Shown one piece after another: positions 1-10,359 of a DNA stretch of 64,000 bases (its first letter is position 1; each line of letters starts with the position of its first letter). Origin of the DNA: Xiphydria camelus (taxonomy: Eukaryota; Arthropoda; Insecta; Hymenoptera; Xiphydriidae); contig OY783195.1 of the NCBI GenBank assembly GCA_963678675.1, forward strand, positions 19,920,912 to 19,984,911, read 5' to 3'. Made by a program: the position numbers and the translations under genes. Under the pieces are notes generated by a model. The model was not told the origin of the DNA. It was given only the letters and a program-made list of their open reading frames with translations, and did no database searches.

Positions 1-1030
1 GTAGAATAGTCGCATTTGTGGGTACGTAGAGCGCTTACGGGACATTTTACCTACCTGAAATTCTGGGAAAATATAGACTGAGGTGTTATTTAGGTTCCTA
101 GGAGGATTCCAGCCGCTATTAATACTATTGCAAAATTCAATTTATGGTCGCTTTCTTTTTAAGCTGAACCACTTGCATTGCTGAGATCGTCGGCAAACAG
201 TCACTTGCCGACGTTGGCCCGTAACCTCTGTGTTTGTTGGGTACATGAAAAAAATCTAATAAAAATCTGTCTTGAAAAATTTCACTGACAAGATTCCTTA
301 ACATACCCCATCTCATCCCTCGAGTAACCTTCGTACGCAGAAAGAAAGAGATATGCTAATAGCGAGAGTTTCTAATATGTTGAATTGGGTGTTTGCATAC
401 AATTTTAACATGCATGAAACACAGCAGACATAATAGTTAAAGTTATTCAAAACACAGTACCAATAGTAAAAACTTAATAAAAAAAACTTCTACCCCAAAA
501 ACATTACTTTAAAAGTAGCATGGCCACGCCTCCCCAGTGAAACACCGCGTGGTGGGCGGCGCGCGCCGTGACGTCACTAATTATATAACTGTTCGCCTGC
601 GGGCCTTCTAGTACAGTAGATGGGCCGAGAGAAGATCAATTTTGTTGTCCACTTTTCTTTACAAGTGTTCGAGTTTTTGTTTCTGATGATTGCAATATTT
701 CATTACCTTTAAAACAAAACAAAAATCATCGAAAAATATCAATTTTTAGTGAAGTTAGAGGCATCTGTTTACAAGAGCGCGCGGGTGCTACGGCGCGTAT
801 TTATGTACAAAATGCGATATCTCGAGAACTATTGATCGTAACAAAATGAGATAAAAACCACTCGTTTCGTCTTGAAATTCTCTAAATTTTTTCCGCAGTA
901 TGTCTCCATAATTTCTCAATAGTTTTCGAGATATTTAACCCTAGATAGCTAACCTTCCTTTATATTATAGGACCGTCTACGCGGCGTACGGCGTAGGGGC
1001 GTTTACAGCATAACGTAATGTAATACGATT
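1..1030. other. No gene seen; AT-rich with one GC-rich patch
   Basis: I see no convincing coding region here. A GC-rich patch at about 520-640 carries GTGACGTCAC (a CRE/ATF-like palindrome) followed by an AT-rich ATTATATAA run. A similar GTGACGTCAC patch recurs near 56380 and near 58910, so this may be part of a dispersed repeat rather than a promoter. Confidence 0.4.
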
Positions 1031-1031
1031 T

Positions 1032-1422
1032 AAGGTAGTTGGACCGCTATAGCACTTTTCGAGCAATTTTTAAAAAATTTTGTCAGATTTTAGATCATAA
1101 AAAAACTGATAACTTTTCCTTATGAATGAAATCATTCTGATGTTTAGAAATAGAGATATTCGGTTTTTATTTCTCCATTGAAATCAATGAGAGACAGGGC
1201 CGTCTGGAGCCTCCGCAGTGACGCGCGCGCGGACGTGCGCGCGGCGTAGTACGACCCTGTCTCATTGATTTCAATGGATAAATAAAAACCGAATATCTCT
1301 ATTTTTAAACGTCAGAATGATTTTATTCATAAGGAAAAGTTATCAGTTTTTTTTATAATCTAAAATCTGACAAAAGTTTTAAAAAATTGCTCGAAAACTG
1401 ATATAGCGATCCAACTACCTTA
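1032..1422. repeat. Foldback repeat, about 170-bp arms
   Basis: Left arm about 1032-1200 and right arm about 1253-1422 are imperfect reverse complements: AAGGTAGTTGGA at the left outer end matches TCCAACTACCTT at the right. The 50-bp loop is very GC-rich (GACGCGCGCGCGGACG), in contrast to the AT-rich arms. No ORF. A non-autonomous inverted-repeat element or MITE is likely; the target duplication is not evident. Confidence 0.75.
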
Positions 1423-1719
1423 AACCTCAAACGATTTAGATCAATATATGTAAAATACATTTATAGATATCTAATTTCATTATTTTTATGCTCCAACTGT
1501 TAGACTACAGATTTCGAATCATCGATATACTTATATGTAATTTTTTAATAAATAATTCATTGTTGTATTATATTTAACGGATTGAAATGCGCGCGGAAAA
1601 GCCTAGGCAGTGGTGCTGCCACCAAGTGGTGCAATTTGGCAATGAGCTTCCCCATTCGCGCGTCTCGTGCACGGTGCGCGATCCTCGCGCCTCGTATAGG
1701 CCATCACACAGAAAATTCC

Positions 1720-1752
1720 GTAAGACGTAAGACGTAAGACGTAAAACGTAAG
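1720..1752. repeat. Short tandem repeat, 7-bp GTAAGAC units
   Basis: About four to five imperfect copies of GTAAGAC. It sits in sequence (AGGCCATCACACA at about 1698, TTGACCAATCCTG near 1790) that looks like a degraded relative of the TTA-target MITEs at 23587-23893. Confidence 0.55.
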
Positions 1753-1858
1753 GTTCATCACACAAACGCGACGTAAGACGTAAGCTTTGACCAATCCTGA
1801 ACGAAGACGCTGTCCCCACCCTCTATTTACATGTAACTTAGAATCTAGAAGTGTCAGT

Positions 1859-1996
1859 CCCGTGTCGAAAACCACTACAGAACACTACAGAATATTTTCA
1901 ACCACTACTGAAAACCTGAGTAGTGGTGAGCAGTGGTTCAACGATGGTCAGTAGTGGTTCAATGGTGGTGAGCAGTGATCCAAAAGTGATATTTAG
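1859..1996 (+). repeat. Terminal inverted repeat of AGTGGT-rich transposon family (left outer end)
   Basis: Starts CCCGTGTCGAAAACCACTAC and continues into AGTGGT/CAGTGGT-rich subterminal sequence. It is the near-exact reverse complement of 16801-16948. A variant end, CCCTTGTCGAAAACCACTAC, stands at 14381 and (inverted) at 13677, so four ends of one family lie in this window. The superfamily is not recognised from the ends alone. Confidence 0.75.
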
Positions 1997-2627
1997 GGCC
2001 GGTTTTACCAATACGGTATAAACGCGGTATAGCGCTATCAAGAGACACGGTAGTGTCTCGCGGCATGTTCATTCAAGTCGTCAGAACGACGCCGCCAGCG
2101 CTGTCGCCGCGAGCACCCGTGTATCTTTACAGGAAAAATGTCTGCCCCCTTCACCCCTCAATTTTAACATCGAATTTTCTCAATAAATATACGGTTATAA
2201 CCAAAACTATGCTTAGTTACGCCATATAAATCGACTATTCTCTATCGACAGTGACCAGAGTAAATGTTGTAAGTTACATATTAACAGAGATTTTTCCTTA
2301 GCAACGCGAAGCCACGCCCCTCGCGCCTCCAAAGTCGAGAATCCGATTTCTCGGGCGATATATATATGTCAAAATCTCACAAAAATTCCGCCTGTCTTCG
2401 GCGGTATTCGGCCATGGTCGGAAATGTGTACACAGATGCGGCCACACGCATACGCCATCAAAAATGTATGTGAGAGTGTGTGAGAGAATATATTCCTTGA
2501 ATGTTTAGTTGTTTTTCAAAATTAAAAAATATTTCCATTCGCGAAACGATTTCCCTCGCATTTTTTCGATCCTCGGACGCGCTTGTTAATAAAAAGTGAA
2601 AATTCAGTGTAATCGGAGTAGTGAATC
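1997..2627. other. No gene seen
   Basis: Mixed-composition sequence with short inverted motifs (AGAGACACGGTAGTGTCTC near 2040; TCTTCGGCGG near 2395). No ORF with recognisable content and no clear repeat boundaries. Confidence 0.4.
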
Positions 2628-4202
2628 TCAATAGTGGTGAATATGACAGACGCTCTGACAGCTAGCTATTATCAAATCGTTTGGATTTTTTTTTAATAAT
2701 CAAGATAGTGCCCGGAAGCAGTGTCATTTTTCCCTGGTTGCTGGTGCATGAAGAGCAGGAAAGGAGACATCTGTATCTCGGAAGAAGTGGCATCAGATAA
2801 GTTACTTCCTAACTGACTGTCTTAACCTCATTTTCATCCCTTATACAGAACAAATATCTTTGTGATTATTCTATTTTTTGTTTTCAGCGCCATACGAGAA
2901 CGGGACGGATTGATGGAAATTTGATTTTTCTTCGCAGTCAAAAATCAACCTAGGTAGAAAAGAATTCTCTAGAATTGCGGTACAATGCCACGGTATGAAT
3001 ATCAGGTTCTACCGACATGACATGCTTCGACAAGGTCTGTATCAACTTTAGCGGTATATTGGGGGCACTGCACTAATCCTCTGGTACATTTTTCTATCAG
3101 GGAAAGCATATTATTATGGTAGTACAGCTGTACAGCGTTCCGATAATATACCGTCTTCCCGTACTGACAGTATACATGCATTTTTTACCTCCAATATGCC
3201 GGAATTAAAAATCTCTAGAACTCTGCGGTACAATACCACGGTAGGAATATCAGGCTCTACCGACATGACATGCTTCGACAAGGTCTGTATCAACTTTAGC
3301 GGTATATTGGGGGCACTGCACTAATTCTGTGGCATATTTTTCTATCTGGGAAAGCATATTATTATGGTAGTACAGCTGTACAGCGTTCCGATAATATATA
3401 ATTATTGGAACTTTTGATAATACGAAAGGGGGAATATATCGATAAAGAAAAGATAATAAAATAATTACTTCATTATTGTAATCTTCTATCGTATCTCCTA
3501 CTTTTCTACCACGGCTTTCCCAGATAGAAAAATGTGCCACAGGATTAGTGCAGTGCCCCCAATATAATGCTAAAGTTGATACAGACCTTGTCGAAGCATG
3601 TCATGTCGGTAGAATTTGATATTCCTACCGTGGCATTGTACCACAGAGTTCTAGAGATTTTTAATTCCGGCATATTAGAGGTAAAAAATGCATGTATACT
3701 GTCAGTACGGGAAGACGGTATATTATCGAAACGCTGCACAGCTGTACTACCATAATAATATGCTTTCCCAGATAGAAAAATGTGCCACAGGATTAGTGCA
3801 GTGCCCCCAATATACCGCTAAAGTTGATACAGACCTTGTCGAAGCATGTCATGTCGGTAGAACCTGATATTCATACCGTGGCATTGTACCGCAATTCTAG
3901 AGAATTCTTTTCTACCTAGGTTGATTTTTGACTGCGAAGAAAAATCAAATTTCCATCAATCCGTCCCGTTCTCGTATGGCGCTGAAAACAAAAAATAGAA
4001 TAACTACAAAGATATTTGTTCTGTATAAGGGATGAAAATGAGGTTAAGACAGTCAGTTAGGAACACATGTCTCCTTTCCTGCTCTTCATGCACCAGCAAC
4101 CAGAGAAAAATGACACTGCTTCCGTGCACTATCTTGATTATTAAAAAAAAATCCAAACGATTTGATAATAGCTAGCTGTCAGAGCGTCTGTCACATTCAC
4201 CG
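2628..4202. repeat. Large foldback repeat (family A), 0.7-kb arms
   Basis: The arm 2637-3400 is repeated inverted at 3517-4202; the outer ends GACAGACGCTCTGACAGCTA and its complement define the structure. Within each arm a block of about 270 bp (TCGACAAGGTCTGTATCAAC to AGCGTTCCGATAATAT) occurs twice, so the element is both tandem and inverted. The loop (about 3400-3516) is AT-rich. Pieces of the same family lie at 13678-13986, 14326-14380 and 16949-17455. The short ORFs here mirror one another across the arms and are not real genes. Confidence 0.8.
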
Positions 4203-4215
4203 AGCACTGTCACAA

Positions 4216-4554
4216 TAGGGCTCTAGCGTACTTCCACAAACGTAGCTTTTGTTTGTGTTACACGTGTACATATAGAGAATGTACATCCAAGTTTCGCCAA
4301 GAAACCCAGCTTGGTGGCGCTGCTTGTATTTACCTTTTGATAACGATTTTCCAAGGAAAGAATTTATTTGAATGCTTTGAAATCCACATTCTATTATAAT
4401 TGAGGCCATGTTGATTAAATCTCATAGGTAAAACACTTCAATTATTATCTAAAATAACGTGTAAACAGCGCTTATACCACGGGCATCTGCTTAATGCTTG
4501 GTGCGTGCCACAGATGGCACTCTATCTGTTTTGTGCAGTTACCCAATCGCCCTA
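4216..4554. mobile_element. 339-bp element D, copy 1 (ends TAGGGC/GCCCTA)
   Basis: This 339-bp block is repeated inverted and at the same length at 13987-14325. Ends are TAGGGC...GCCCTA with only about 6 bp of terminal inversion. It contains an ORF-like stretch beginning MASIIIECGFQSIQ on the minus strand that is also open in the other copy, but too short and unfamiliar to call a gene. Family unknown. Confidence 0.65.
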
Positions 4555-5678
4555 TAGTTCATTCGTCGAGCTGGATCTAGCTAATTGTACGCTGAAACAT
4601 GCCCAAGTCGTATTCAGCCTTGAGAAGATTTATTTTCAATATTGGACCAAAGGTACGGCAATCCTGTTGCTTCAACTTCCAGGTATATTAATTGTAAGTA
4701 TTACTGGAGAACGAGTAGGTTAAAAGATTTTCGTGAACTCACGATTTTCTGATATGTCATTTCGTACAGATGCAACCGAAGAGGATCTAGCTCGTGTCCT
4801 GTCCGTAAAAAGATGACTCGATGGACATCGGAGAATGTCAGGCTTGTCACCGAGCGCCTATTACCCACGGTACATTAATTGCAATACGCGCTTCTCGTTT
4901 CATTCAACTATTTTCCAGCGTTAAATAACTTTTACTTCTCTTTCAAGGTAATCACCTTTTATGAACTGTTCGTGGTAGGAGGCAGCAATCGATAATAGAA
5001 ACTCGTCGTAGACAAGTTCGTCTATTAAAACTAAAAGGCAATTGGTGTGCAACTGGAACATCATCGCAGGAATAATTTGTCTACGATTAGTCACAATCAT
5101 TGATCGTTGCCCCCTACTATCAACAATTCGTACAAGGTAAATGCTTTGAAAGAAGTAAAAGTTACTTACAAGGAAACGTTTCGAGGCCGCCGCTTCCGAT
5201 CTTGATGAAACTTCGTAAATTTAAAGTTTATCGAAAAATAAGAGACCCCTATTTTTTTATAGCGGCCCAATTTTGGTTTAAGGGGGTGAAATGGACCCCT
5301 GAATTTTCACCCCCTTCGAGCTATCTCCGAAACGAAGCGAGATAGATGAAAACTTTCAATGTATGTTTTGTTTGGTTTTTTTAGTATAATAAAATCCCCT
5401 AAACAGATTTTGAAAAAAAGCATTATTTTTCAAAAAAAAAAAATTTTTTATCTAATTTTTCGAAATTTTGGTTTAGTCATGTGGACAAAAATTTAGGAAA
5501 TTTTATTACAAATTCAACCATGTATGACATGATATATTTCCCTCCTACAGTTTTGCAAATTTCTAACTTTTATGTCTGATAATGAGCGGGCTACCAATGG
5601 CAGTGACGGGATAGGTCGGGGGTTATTACTTCTATGTATTTTAATGCCACTTTTCTTTTATTTAATAAAGTTCAACTT

Positions 5679-7292
5679 CTATGGCTCATAATTATGACAA
5701 TAATGGTATTCCGTGAAAAAATGTTTCATACAAAGTTGTTTCTTACACCAAGCACACGTAATAACGGCAATATCGCCACATATGTGGCATCGTGGTTCCG
5801 AGTCCTGTGCAAAACAAAATTCTACAGGATGTTCAAATTCAGGAGGTCTCCTGAATATATATCCACTCTTGAACCACGAATATTTAATAAAGTTAGTAAA
5901 CCGTGGTGAAGAAAACTGATTATGAGTAAGAGATTGAAGTTTTAAAATATTATCTCTCGAATGAAGGTTAATATCGTAATTGAAAAGAGTTGCAATATCT
6001 GAAAACCTCCTTACAAAATTCTTCCACATTCGAAATCCGTATACGTCTAGCGGTTGAATCAGTCCGGTGGTGCCTTGTGGAATCGTCATTAATATTATTG
6101 TCTTGTCTTCTGGTGTAGCTTCTCGAACACTTCGCTCACATTGTCCACTCCAAGAGTCCAGCAGTAAGACGCTTGTAGATCCAGTGTTAGGGAAGTAAAC
6201 TTCTTGCAGCCATGTTTTCATGAGATCGGTTGTAAGTTTCCCAGATTTGGAAGCCATGAAGTATACATTTGGCGGCCTAAACACGGTTTGTTGCACTCGT
6301 TCTCCCAATTGCCCACTAGCCTCTTTTAATACCACATAAAGAGGCGACAGTAGTTTTCCATCAGCAGATATGGTGGGTTGTATAGTATAGCTGTGGGTTG
6401 TAGAAGATATTGATTGTACCACAGCTTCAATTTTTTTTTGCCCCGATGTAGCTAAAGTTCGGCCAGAATGTATTTCTAAATTAAATCCACTCTGATCAGA
6501 GTTAAATACATTTTGTGGTCCATATTGTGTAATGAGTGGCTTCACTTGTTCTACGAAGGCATGGCTTCGTACTTTCAAACTTTCCTCACCCTCAACGTTT
6601 TTTCTCGTTACAAACTTTGTGATCTTTCGAGAGACAATTCTATATGCTTTCTTGAATGACCTCAACCATGTTTGACTTGCTTTGAAGGTTGGAAGATTCT
6701 CTACTTCTTTTGCTTGTAAAGCCCATCGTTTAAGGTCTACATCATGTACTATTATTTTCGATCTACTAGCTTCTACAAATTTATCAAAAGTATATTTCGC
6801 TATGCGTATTAATTTATCATTTTGAGTACCCCCCTGTCCTACTTGCGCAGCCCATCTTCGTAATTGTCTATCAGATTTCACTTTTTTAAACTGATGTTGA
6901 ACTGCTGCTACGGTTCGACGTCTTTTCTTCCCACTGTTCCAGTAATCTATGGCACTTTGTTTATATTCAAAGCTAACCGCTTCTTCATCGGGTGTACAGG
7001 GATATGGTTCTGGAGGTATAGAGGTTTCTACGTGAGGAACATCCTCGACATCCGATTCCAGCCAGTCAGTATTAACAGCGTGCATTTCACTATCCTCGAT
7101 TGAATCTTCCAATTCCAATTTATTTTCATGTTCGACTCGAAATGATGAATCCTCCATGCTACGTATAATAATATTTTGTAATAAATCTTTCAATTGCACT
7201 TCTGCACTATTCATTGGAGTTTCTCTTCCATTTGGTACACTGAAAACGGCCACCAATAAAGTTAACACATTGATCGGATTTATAATTGCCAT
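5679..7292 (-). CDS. Pogo-like DDD transposase with C-terminal zinc-finger-like motif
   Basis: Predicted 537-residue transposase, uninterrupted. The N-terminal half is acidic and then basic (GKKRRRTVAAVQHQF near residue 121), followed by a CENP-B-type helix-turn-helix region around 185-225 (LPTFKASQTWLRSFKKAY). The catalytic triad is visible as NSDQSG (D266), LLLDSWSGQ (D379) and IPQGTTGLIQPLDV (D416), a spacing of 36 residues, DD36D. The tail has a Cys/His cluster (CHICGD, CAWCKKQLC, H and C near the end) that may bind zinc. The open frame extends upstream to 7511, but I chose the ATG at 7292. A TATATATAAG box (7372-7363, minus strand) followed about 30 bp later by TTAGTC places the transcript start just before it. 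It probably cuts and pastes this element. No frameshift or stop is seen, so it may be active. Confidence 0.85.
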   Translation of the reverse strand: MAIINPINVLTLLVAVFSVPNGRETPMNSAEVQLKDLLQNIIIRSMEDSSFRVEHENKLELEDSIEDSEMHAVNTDWLESDVEDVPHVETSIPPEPYPCTPDEEAVSFEYKQSAIDYWNSGKKRRRTVAAVQHQFKKVKSDRQLRRWAAQVGQGGTQNDKLIRIAKYTFDKFVEASRSKIIVHDVDLKRWALQAKEVENLPTFKASQTWLRSFKKAYRIVSRKITKFVTRKNVEGEESLKVRSHAFVEQVKPLITQYGPQNVFNSDQSGFNLEIHSGRTLATSGQKKIEAVVQSISSTTHSYTIQPTISADGKLLSPLYVVLKEASGQLGERVQQTVFRPPNVYFMASKSGKLTTDLMKTWLQEVYFPNTGSTSVLLLDSWSGQCERSVREATPEDKTIILMTIPQGTTGLIQPLDVYGFRMWKNFVRRFSDIATLFNYDINLHSRDNILKLQSLTHNQFSSPRFTNFIKYSWFKSGYIFRRPPEFEHPVEFCFAQDSEPRCHICGDIAVITCAWCKKQLCMKHFFTEYHYCHNYEP

Positions 7293-7362
7293 AATAATAA
7301 TATGAACTGCTGTGCACCATAGAAACTGAATATTCAGACTAAAAAGCTTTCTCTTTCGCTTC

Positions 7363-7372
7363 CTTATATATA
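7363..7372 (-). promoter_or_regulatory. TATA box of the transposase gene
   Basis: TATATATAAG on the minus strand, about 30 bp before TTAGTC, a one-mismatch initiator, and about 70 bp before the chosen ATG at 7292. Confidence 0.6.
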
Positions 7373-7620
7373 ATGAAGTCGCCTCACAAGAACGAAACAG
7401 ACTGGAGAGGGTGGGAGGTCCGACTTCCCAAAAAGGGGCCATCATCCTCGGAGTCCGCGTACGAAACTCGAGAGCGCGTACGAAAATATTTTTACATGGG
7501 CACAGAGCCAACTAATAATAAAGCTTGTCCAAAGAACTAAACTCCCTCTTTCGCATCACCGGGGCCATATAAGGCAACCCTACAAATAACAGGAATGTTG
7601 TTTACGGCATTTTCGAGGAG

Positions 7621-7656
7621 TATATATACAGGGCCGAGAAGCAAAGAGCTTCAGTT
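7621..7656 (+). promoter_or_regulatory. TATA box plus initiator of the divergent small gene
   Basis: TATATATA at 7621-7628 and TCAGTT at 7651-7656, exactly 30 bp apart, which is the canonical insect core-promoter spacing. The first ATG downstream is at 7684. Confidence 0.65.
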
Positions 7657-7683
7657 TCATTGGCTGCGTCTATCATTCAAGTG

Positions 7684-7908
7684 ATGGGTTCAAACGAGTT
7701 ACCGACTTTTGAGAAGATCGTGGAGGATCTTAAAAATGGGCACATACCATTGCCGTCTCCCGGGAAATCGCTGGATCTGACATTCCGCACAACAGGACCA
7801 TCCATGGCCGAAGTAGAACGAGAGCTGCAAGAATGTGAGGAGTACTGGAGGAAACAGTACGCGAAGAAGAAAAGTAAAGAAAAAAATGATTCCAACAAAA
7901 AACTATAA
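7684..7908 (+). CDS. Small transposon-encoded protein, 74 aa, function unknown
   Basis: The ORF starts MGSNELPTFEKIVEDLKNG and ends in a lysine-rich tail (KKKSKEKNDSNKKL). The middle is proline/serine-rich (PLPSPGKS), then an acidic amphipathic stretch (AEVERELQECEEYWRKQY) predicted to be helical. It is transcribed away from the transposase from a well-formed TATA/initiator promoter. I do not recognise the family. A second protein in a DDE transposon often aids binding or transport of the transposase (as in PIF/Harbinger), but this one has no visible Myb/SANT or MADF domain, so any such role is inference. Confidence 0.65.
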   Translation: MGSNELPTFEKIVEDLKNGHIPLPSPGKSLDLTFRTTGPSMAEVERELQECEEYWRKQYAKKKSKEKNDSNKKL

Positions 7909-8072
7909 AAATTCAGACAATTTTATCTAACCTGTGAGTTAATTATTAGTTACTTACACACAAACAGAAAATAATATAAATAAATTAACGGTCGGATTTA
8001 TTAATAAGATTTCTGAACAATTTTTGTCCATTTTATTTTGATAATATTCCGCTAGACGTATACGGCTTTCGA

Positions 8073-8423
8073 ATGTGGAAGAATTTTGTAAGGAGGTTTT
8101 CAGATATTGTAACTCTTTTCAATTACGATATTAACCTTCATTCGAGAGATAATATTTTAAAACTTCAATCTCTTACTCATAATCAGTTTTCTTCACCACG
8201 GTTTACTAACTTTATTAAATATTCGTGGTTCAAGAGTGGATATATATTCAGGAGACCTCCTGGATTTGAACATCCTGTAGAATTTTGTTTTGCACAGGAC
8301 TCGGAACCACGATGCCACATATGTGGCGATATTGCCGTTATTACGTGTGCTTGGTGTAAGAAACAACTTTGTATGAAACATTTTTTCACGGAATACCATT
8401 ATTGTCATAATTATGAGCCATAG
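8073..8423 (+). pseudogene. Inverted duplicate of the transposase C-terminus (part of the right TIR)
   Basis: This 116-codon open stretch is the C-terminal part of the transposase at 5679-7292, in opposite orientation, from RMWKNFVRRF to the end. It differs by very few residues (for example a glycine for a glutamate in the RRPP-FEHP segment). It contains the last D-region residues onward, without the catalytic core, so it cannot be a transposase by itself. It exists because the terminal inverted repeat of this element includes the 3' coding end. Confidence 0.85.
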
Positions 8424-9421
8424 AAGTTGAACTTTATTAAATAAAAGAAAAGTGGCATTAAAATACATAGAAGTAATAACCCCCGACCTATCCCGTCACT
8501 GCCATTGGTAGCCCGCTCATTATCAGACATAAAAGTTAGAAATTTGCAAAACTGTAGGAGGGAAATATATCATGTCATACATGGTTGAATTTGTAATAAA
8601 ATTTCCTAAATTTTTGTCCACATGACTAAACCGAAATTTCGAAAAATTAGATAAAAAAATTTTTTGTTTTTGAAAAATAATGCTTTTTTTCAAAATCTGT
8701 TTAGGGGATTTTATTATACTAAAAAAACCAAACAAAACGTACATTGAAAGTTTTCATCTATCTCGCTTCGTTTCGGAGATAGCTCGAAGGGGGTGAAAAT
8801 TCAGGGGTCCATTTCACCCCCTTAAACCAAAATTGGGCCGCTATAAAAAAATAGGGGTCTCTTATTTTTCGATAAACTTTAAATTTACGAAGTTTCATCA
8901 AGATCGGAAGCGGCGGCCTCGAAACGTTTCCTTGTTAGAGCAGGAATAGTTTAAACGAAAATCGCATATTGCAATGAAAGTACTATGGGTGAAAGGCGCT
9001 CGGTGACAAGCCTGACATTCTCCGATCCATCGAGTCATCTTTTTACAGACAGGACATGAGCTAGATCCTCTTCGGTTGCACCTGTACGAGATGACATGTC
9101 AGAAAATCGTGAGTCTTCATGAAAATCTTCTAACCTACTCGTTCTGCAATAATACACTTAGTAATAAAAAGCTATTTTCCTACATGTACGTATTCTCCTC
9201 ATGAATAAATTCCAAAAAGTAGTGAAATCCCCCCACAAAAACAGATTCTCTGTAAAAAAAAAGGTGTGAGTGCCGTTGTACTCACGGAGGATGTGTAAAC
9301 ATCTTACAATTATCTGCGGTCCGAGTTTAATTGGGGACTATGACGTCGTAGTTCGACATAAAGAAGTTTAATTTTTTCTATAATAAAATATTTATTATTA
9401 TTATATTAGATTTATAACTTA

Positions 9422-10150
9422 CTAGCAGCCCGTCCCGGCTTCGCACGGGTAGATTGTGAATTGATTTTGTCCGTCCACCATTGTTTAAATACATTTTTAA
9501 TACAAAACTTTTAGTATTTTTCCCGGGCTACGCAATGGTCATATTGAATTTGACCTTGACCATGACCTTCAAGGTTATATCAAGGTCAAATTAATTTTTT
9601 TTCACGTTCAAATGTGTCCTTGACCATTTTTTTCATGATACCTTTATTGTCAGCGGAGGTCAAATTTAGGTCAAGTATAGTTCGACTTTTTGAACACCCT
9701 GTATAAGATTTACTAACTCAGAAACCTCTTGGCGGATATGCGTCCAACTGTTCCCCAAATTTTCATCGCAATCGGATGAACGGTTTAGGAAGGCATAATA
9801 ATCATCAGTACCGGTACTTTTTGAACACCTTTTATAAGATTTACTAACTCAGAAACCTTCGCGGGCATGCGTCCAACCATTCCCCAAAGTTTCATCGCAA
9901 TCGGATGAACGGTTTAGGAAGGCATAATGATCATCCGTACCGGTACTTTTTGAACACCCTGTATAAGATTTACTAACTCAAACCTTCGCGGATATGCGTC
10001 CAACCATTCCCCAAAGTTTCATCGCAATCGGATGAACGGTTTAGGAAGGCATTTGATATTACCTTAAAGGTCACGGTCAAGGTCAAATCCAATACGACCA
10101 CTGGGTAGCCAAGGGAAAATCCTTAAAGTTTTGTATTAAACATTTTTCTC
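9422..10150 (-). mobile_element. Non-autonomous Helitron-like repeat (3' end at 9422)
   Basis: Read on the minus strand, the left end has a hairpin (CCCGTGCGAAGCCGGGACGGG is its core, stem CCCGT/ACGGG) followed shortly by CTAG next to T, the classic 3' terminus of a Helitron. The 5' end is not certain. The interior has 130-bp tandem repeats and a short inverted repeat (about 9488-9570 versus 10075-10140). The hairpin-plus-CTAGT end is common in arthropod repeats. No coding capacity. Confidence 0.55.
9685..10050. repeat. Tandem repeat, about 130-bp unit, 2.8 copies
   Basis: Units start at 9685, 9816 and 9945 with ACTTTTTGAACACC and each contains GGATGAACGGTTTAGGAAGG. The third is cut short at TTTGATATT. 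The copies are about 90% alike. Confidence 0.85.
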
Positions 10151-10359
10151 TAAAATGTTTTCCCGTTGAGATAATCCAGCTTGCGCGAATAGTATGCGCA
10201 GTAGCGCCACACACACACTGACGCAGTCACATCTACATGGCTTACGTCTGACGCTCAATTTCCCAGGAAGGTCCTACCGCAGAGCCATAGCATAGATGTT
10301 TATACATCAAAAGGCGGCATGTTCCTTCAGTGCCAACAAAAATTGATACGTAAAATACT

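Larger units (their letters stand above)
5169..8934. mobile_element. Two-ORF DDE transposon with long TIRs, TTA target duplication
   Basis: Boundaries are CAAGGAAACG...CGTTTCCTTG, flanked on both sides by TTA (5166-5168 and 8935-8937). Comparison with the intact inverted copy of the host repeat (about 4925-4955, one TTA) supports the insertion. The inverted arms are unusually long, 5169-6053 and 8049-8934, and the left arm overlaps the last 117 or so codons of the transposase. Between the arms lie a minus-strand transposase and a divergent plus-strand small ORF, each with its own TATA box. A 3-bp TTA duplication is typical of PIF/Harbinger, whereas the transposase looks pogo/Tigger-like, so superfamily assignment is open. 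Confidence 0.85.
4690..9165. repeat. Foldback repeat interrupted by a DDE transposon
   Basis: Left arm about 4690-5015 and right arm about 5045-5168 plus 8938-9165 are inverted copies (for example GGCTTGTCACCGAGCGCC at 4841 and its complement at 8996). The right arm is split by the 3.8-kb transposon at 5169-8934. The uninterrupted left arm around 4925-4955 gives the pre-insertion sequence, which proves the TTA target duplication of that transposon. Confidence 0.8.
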
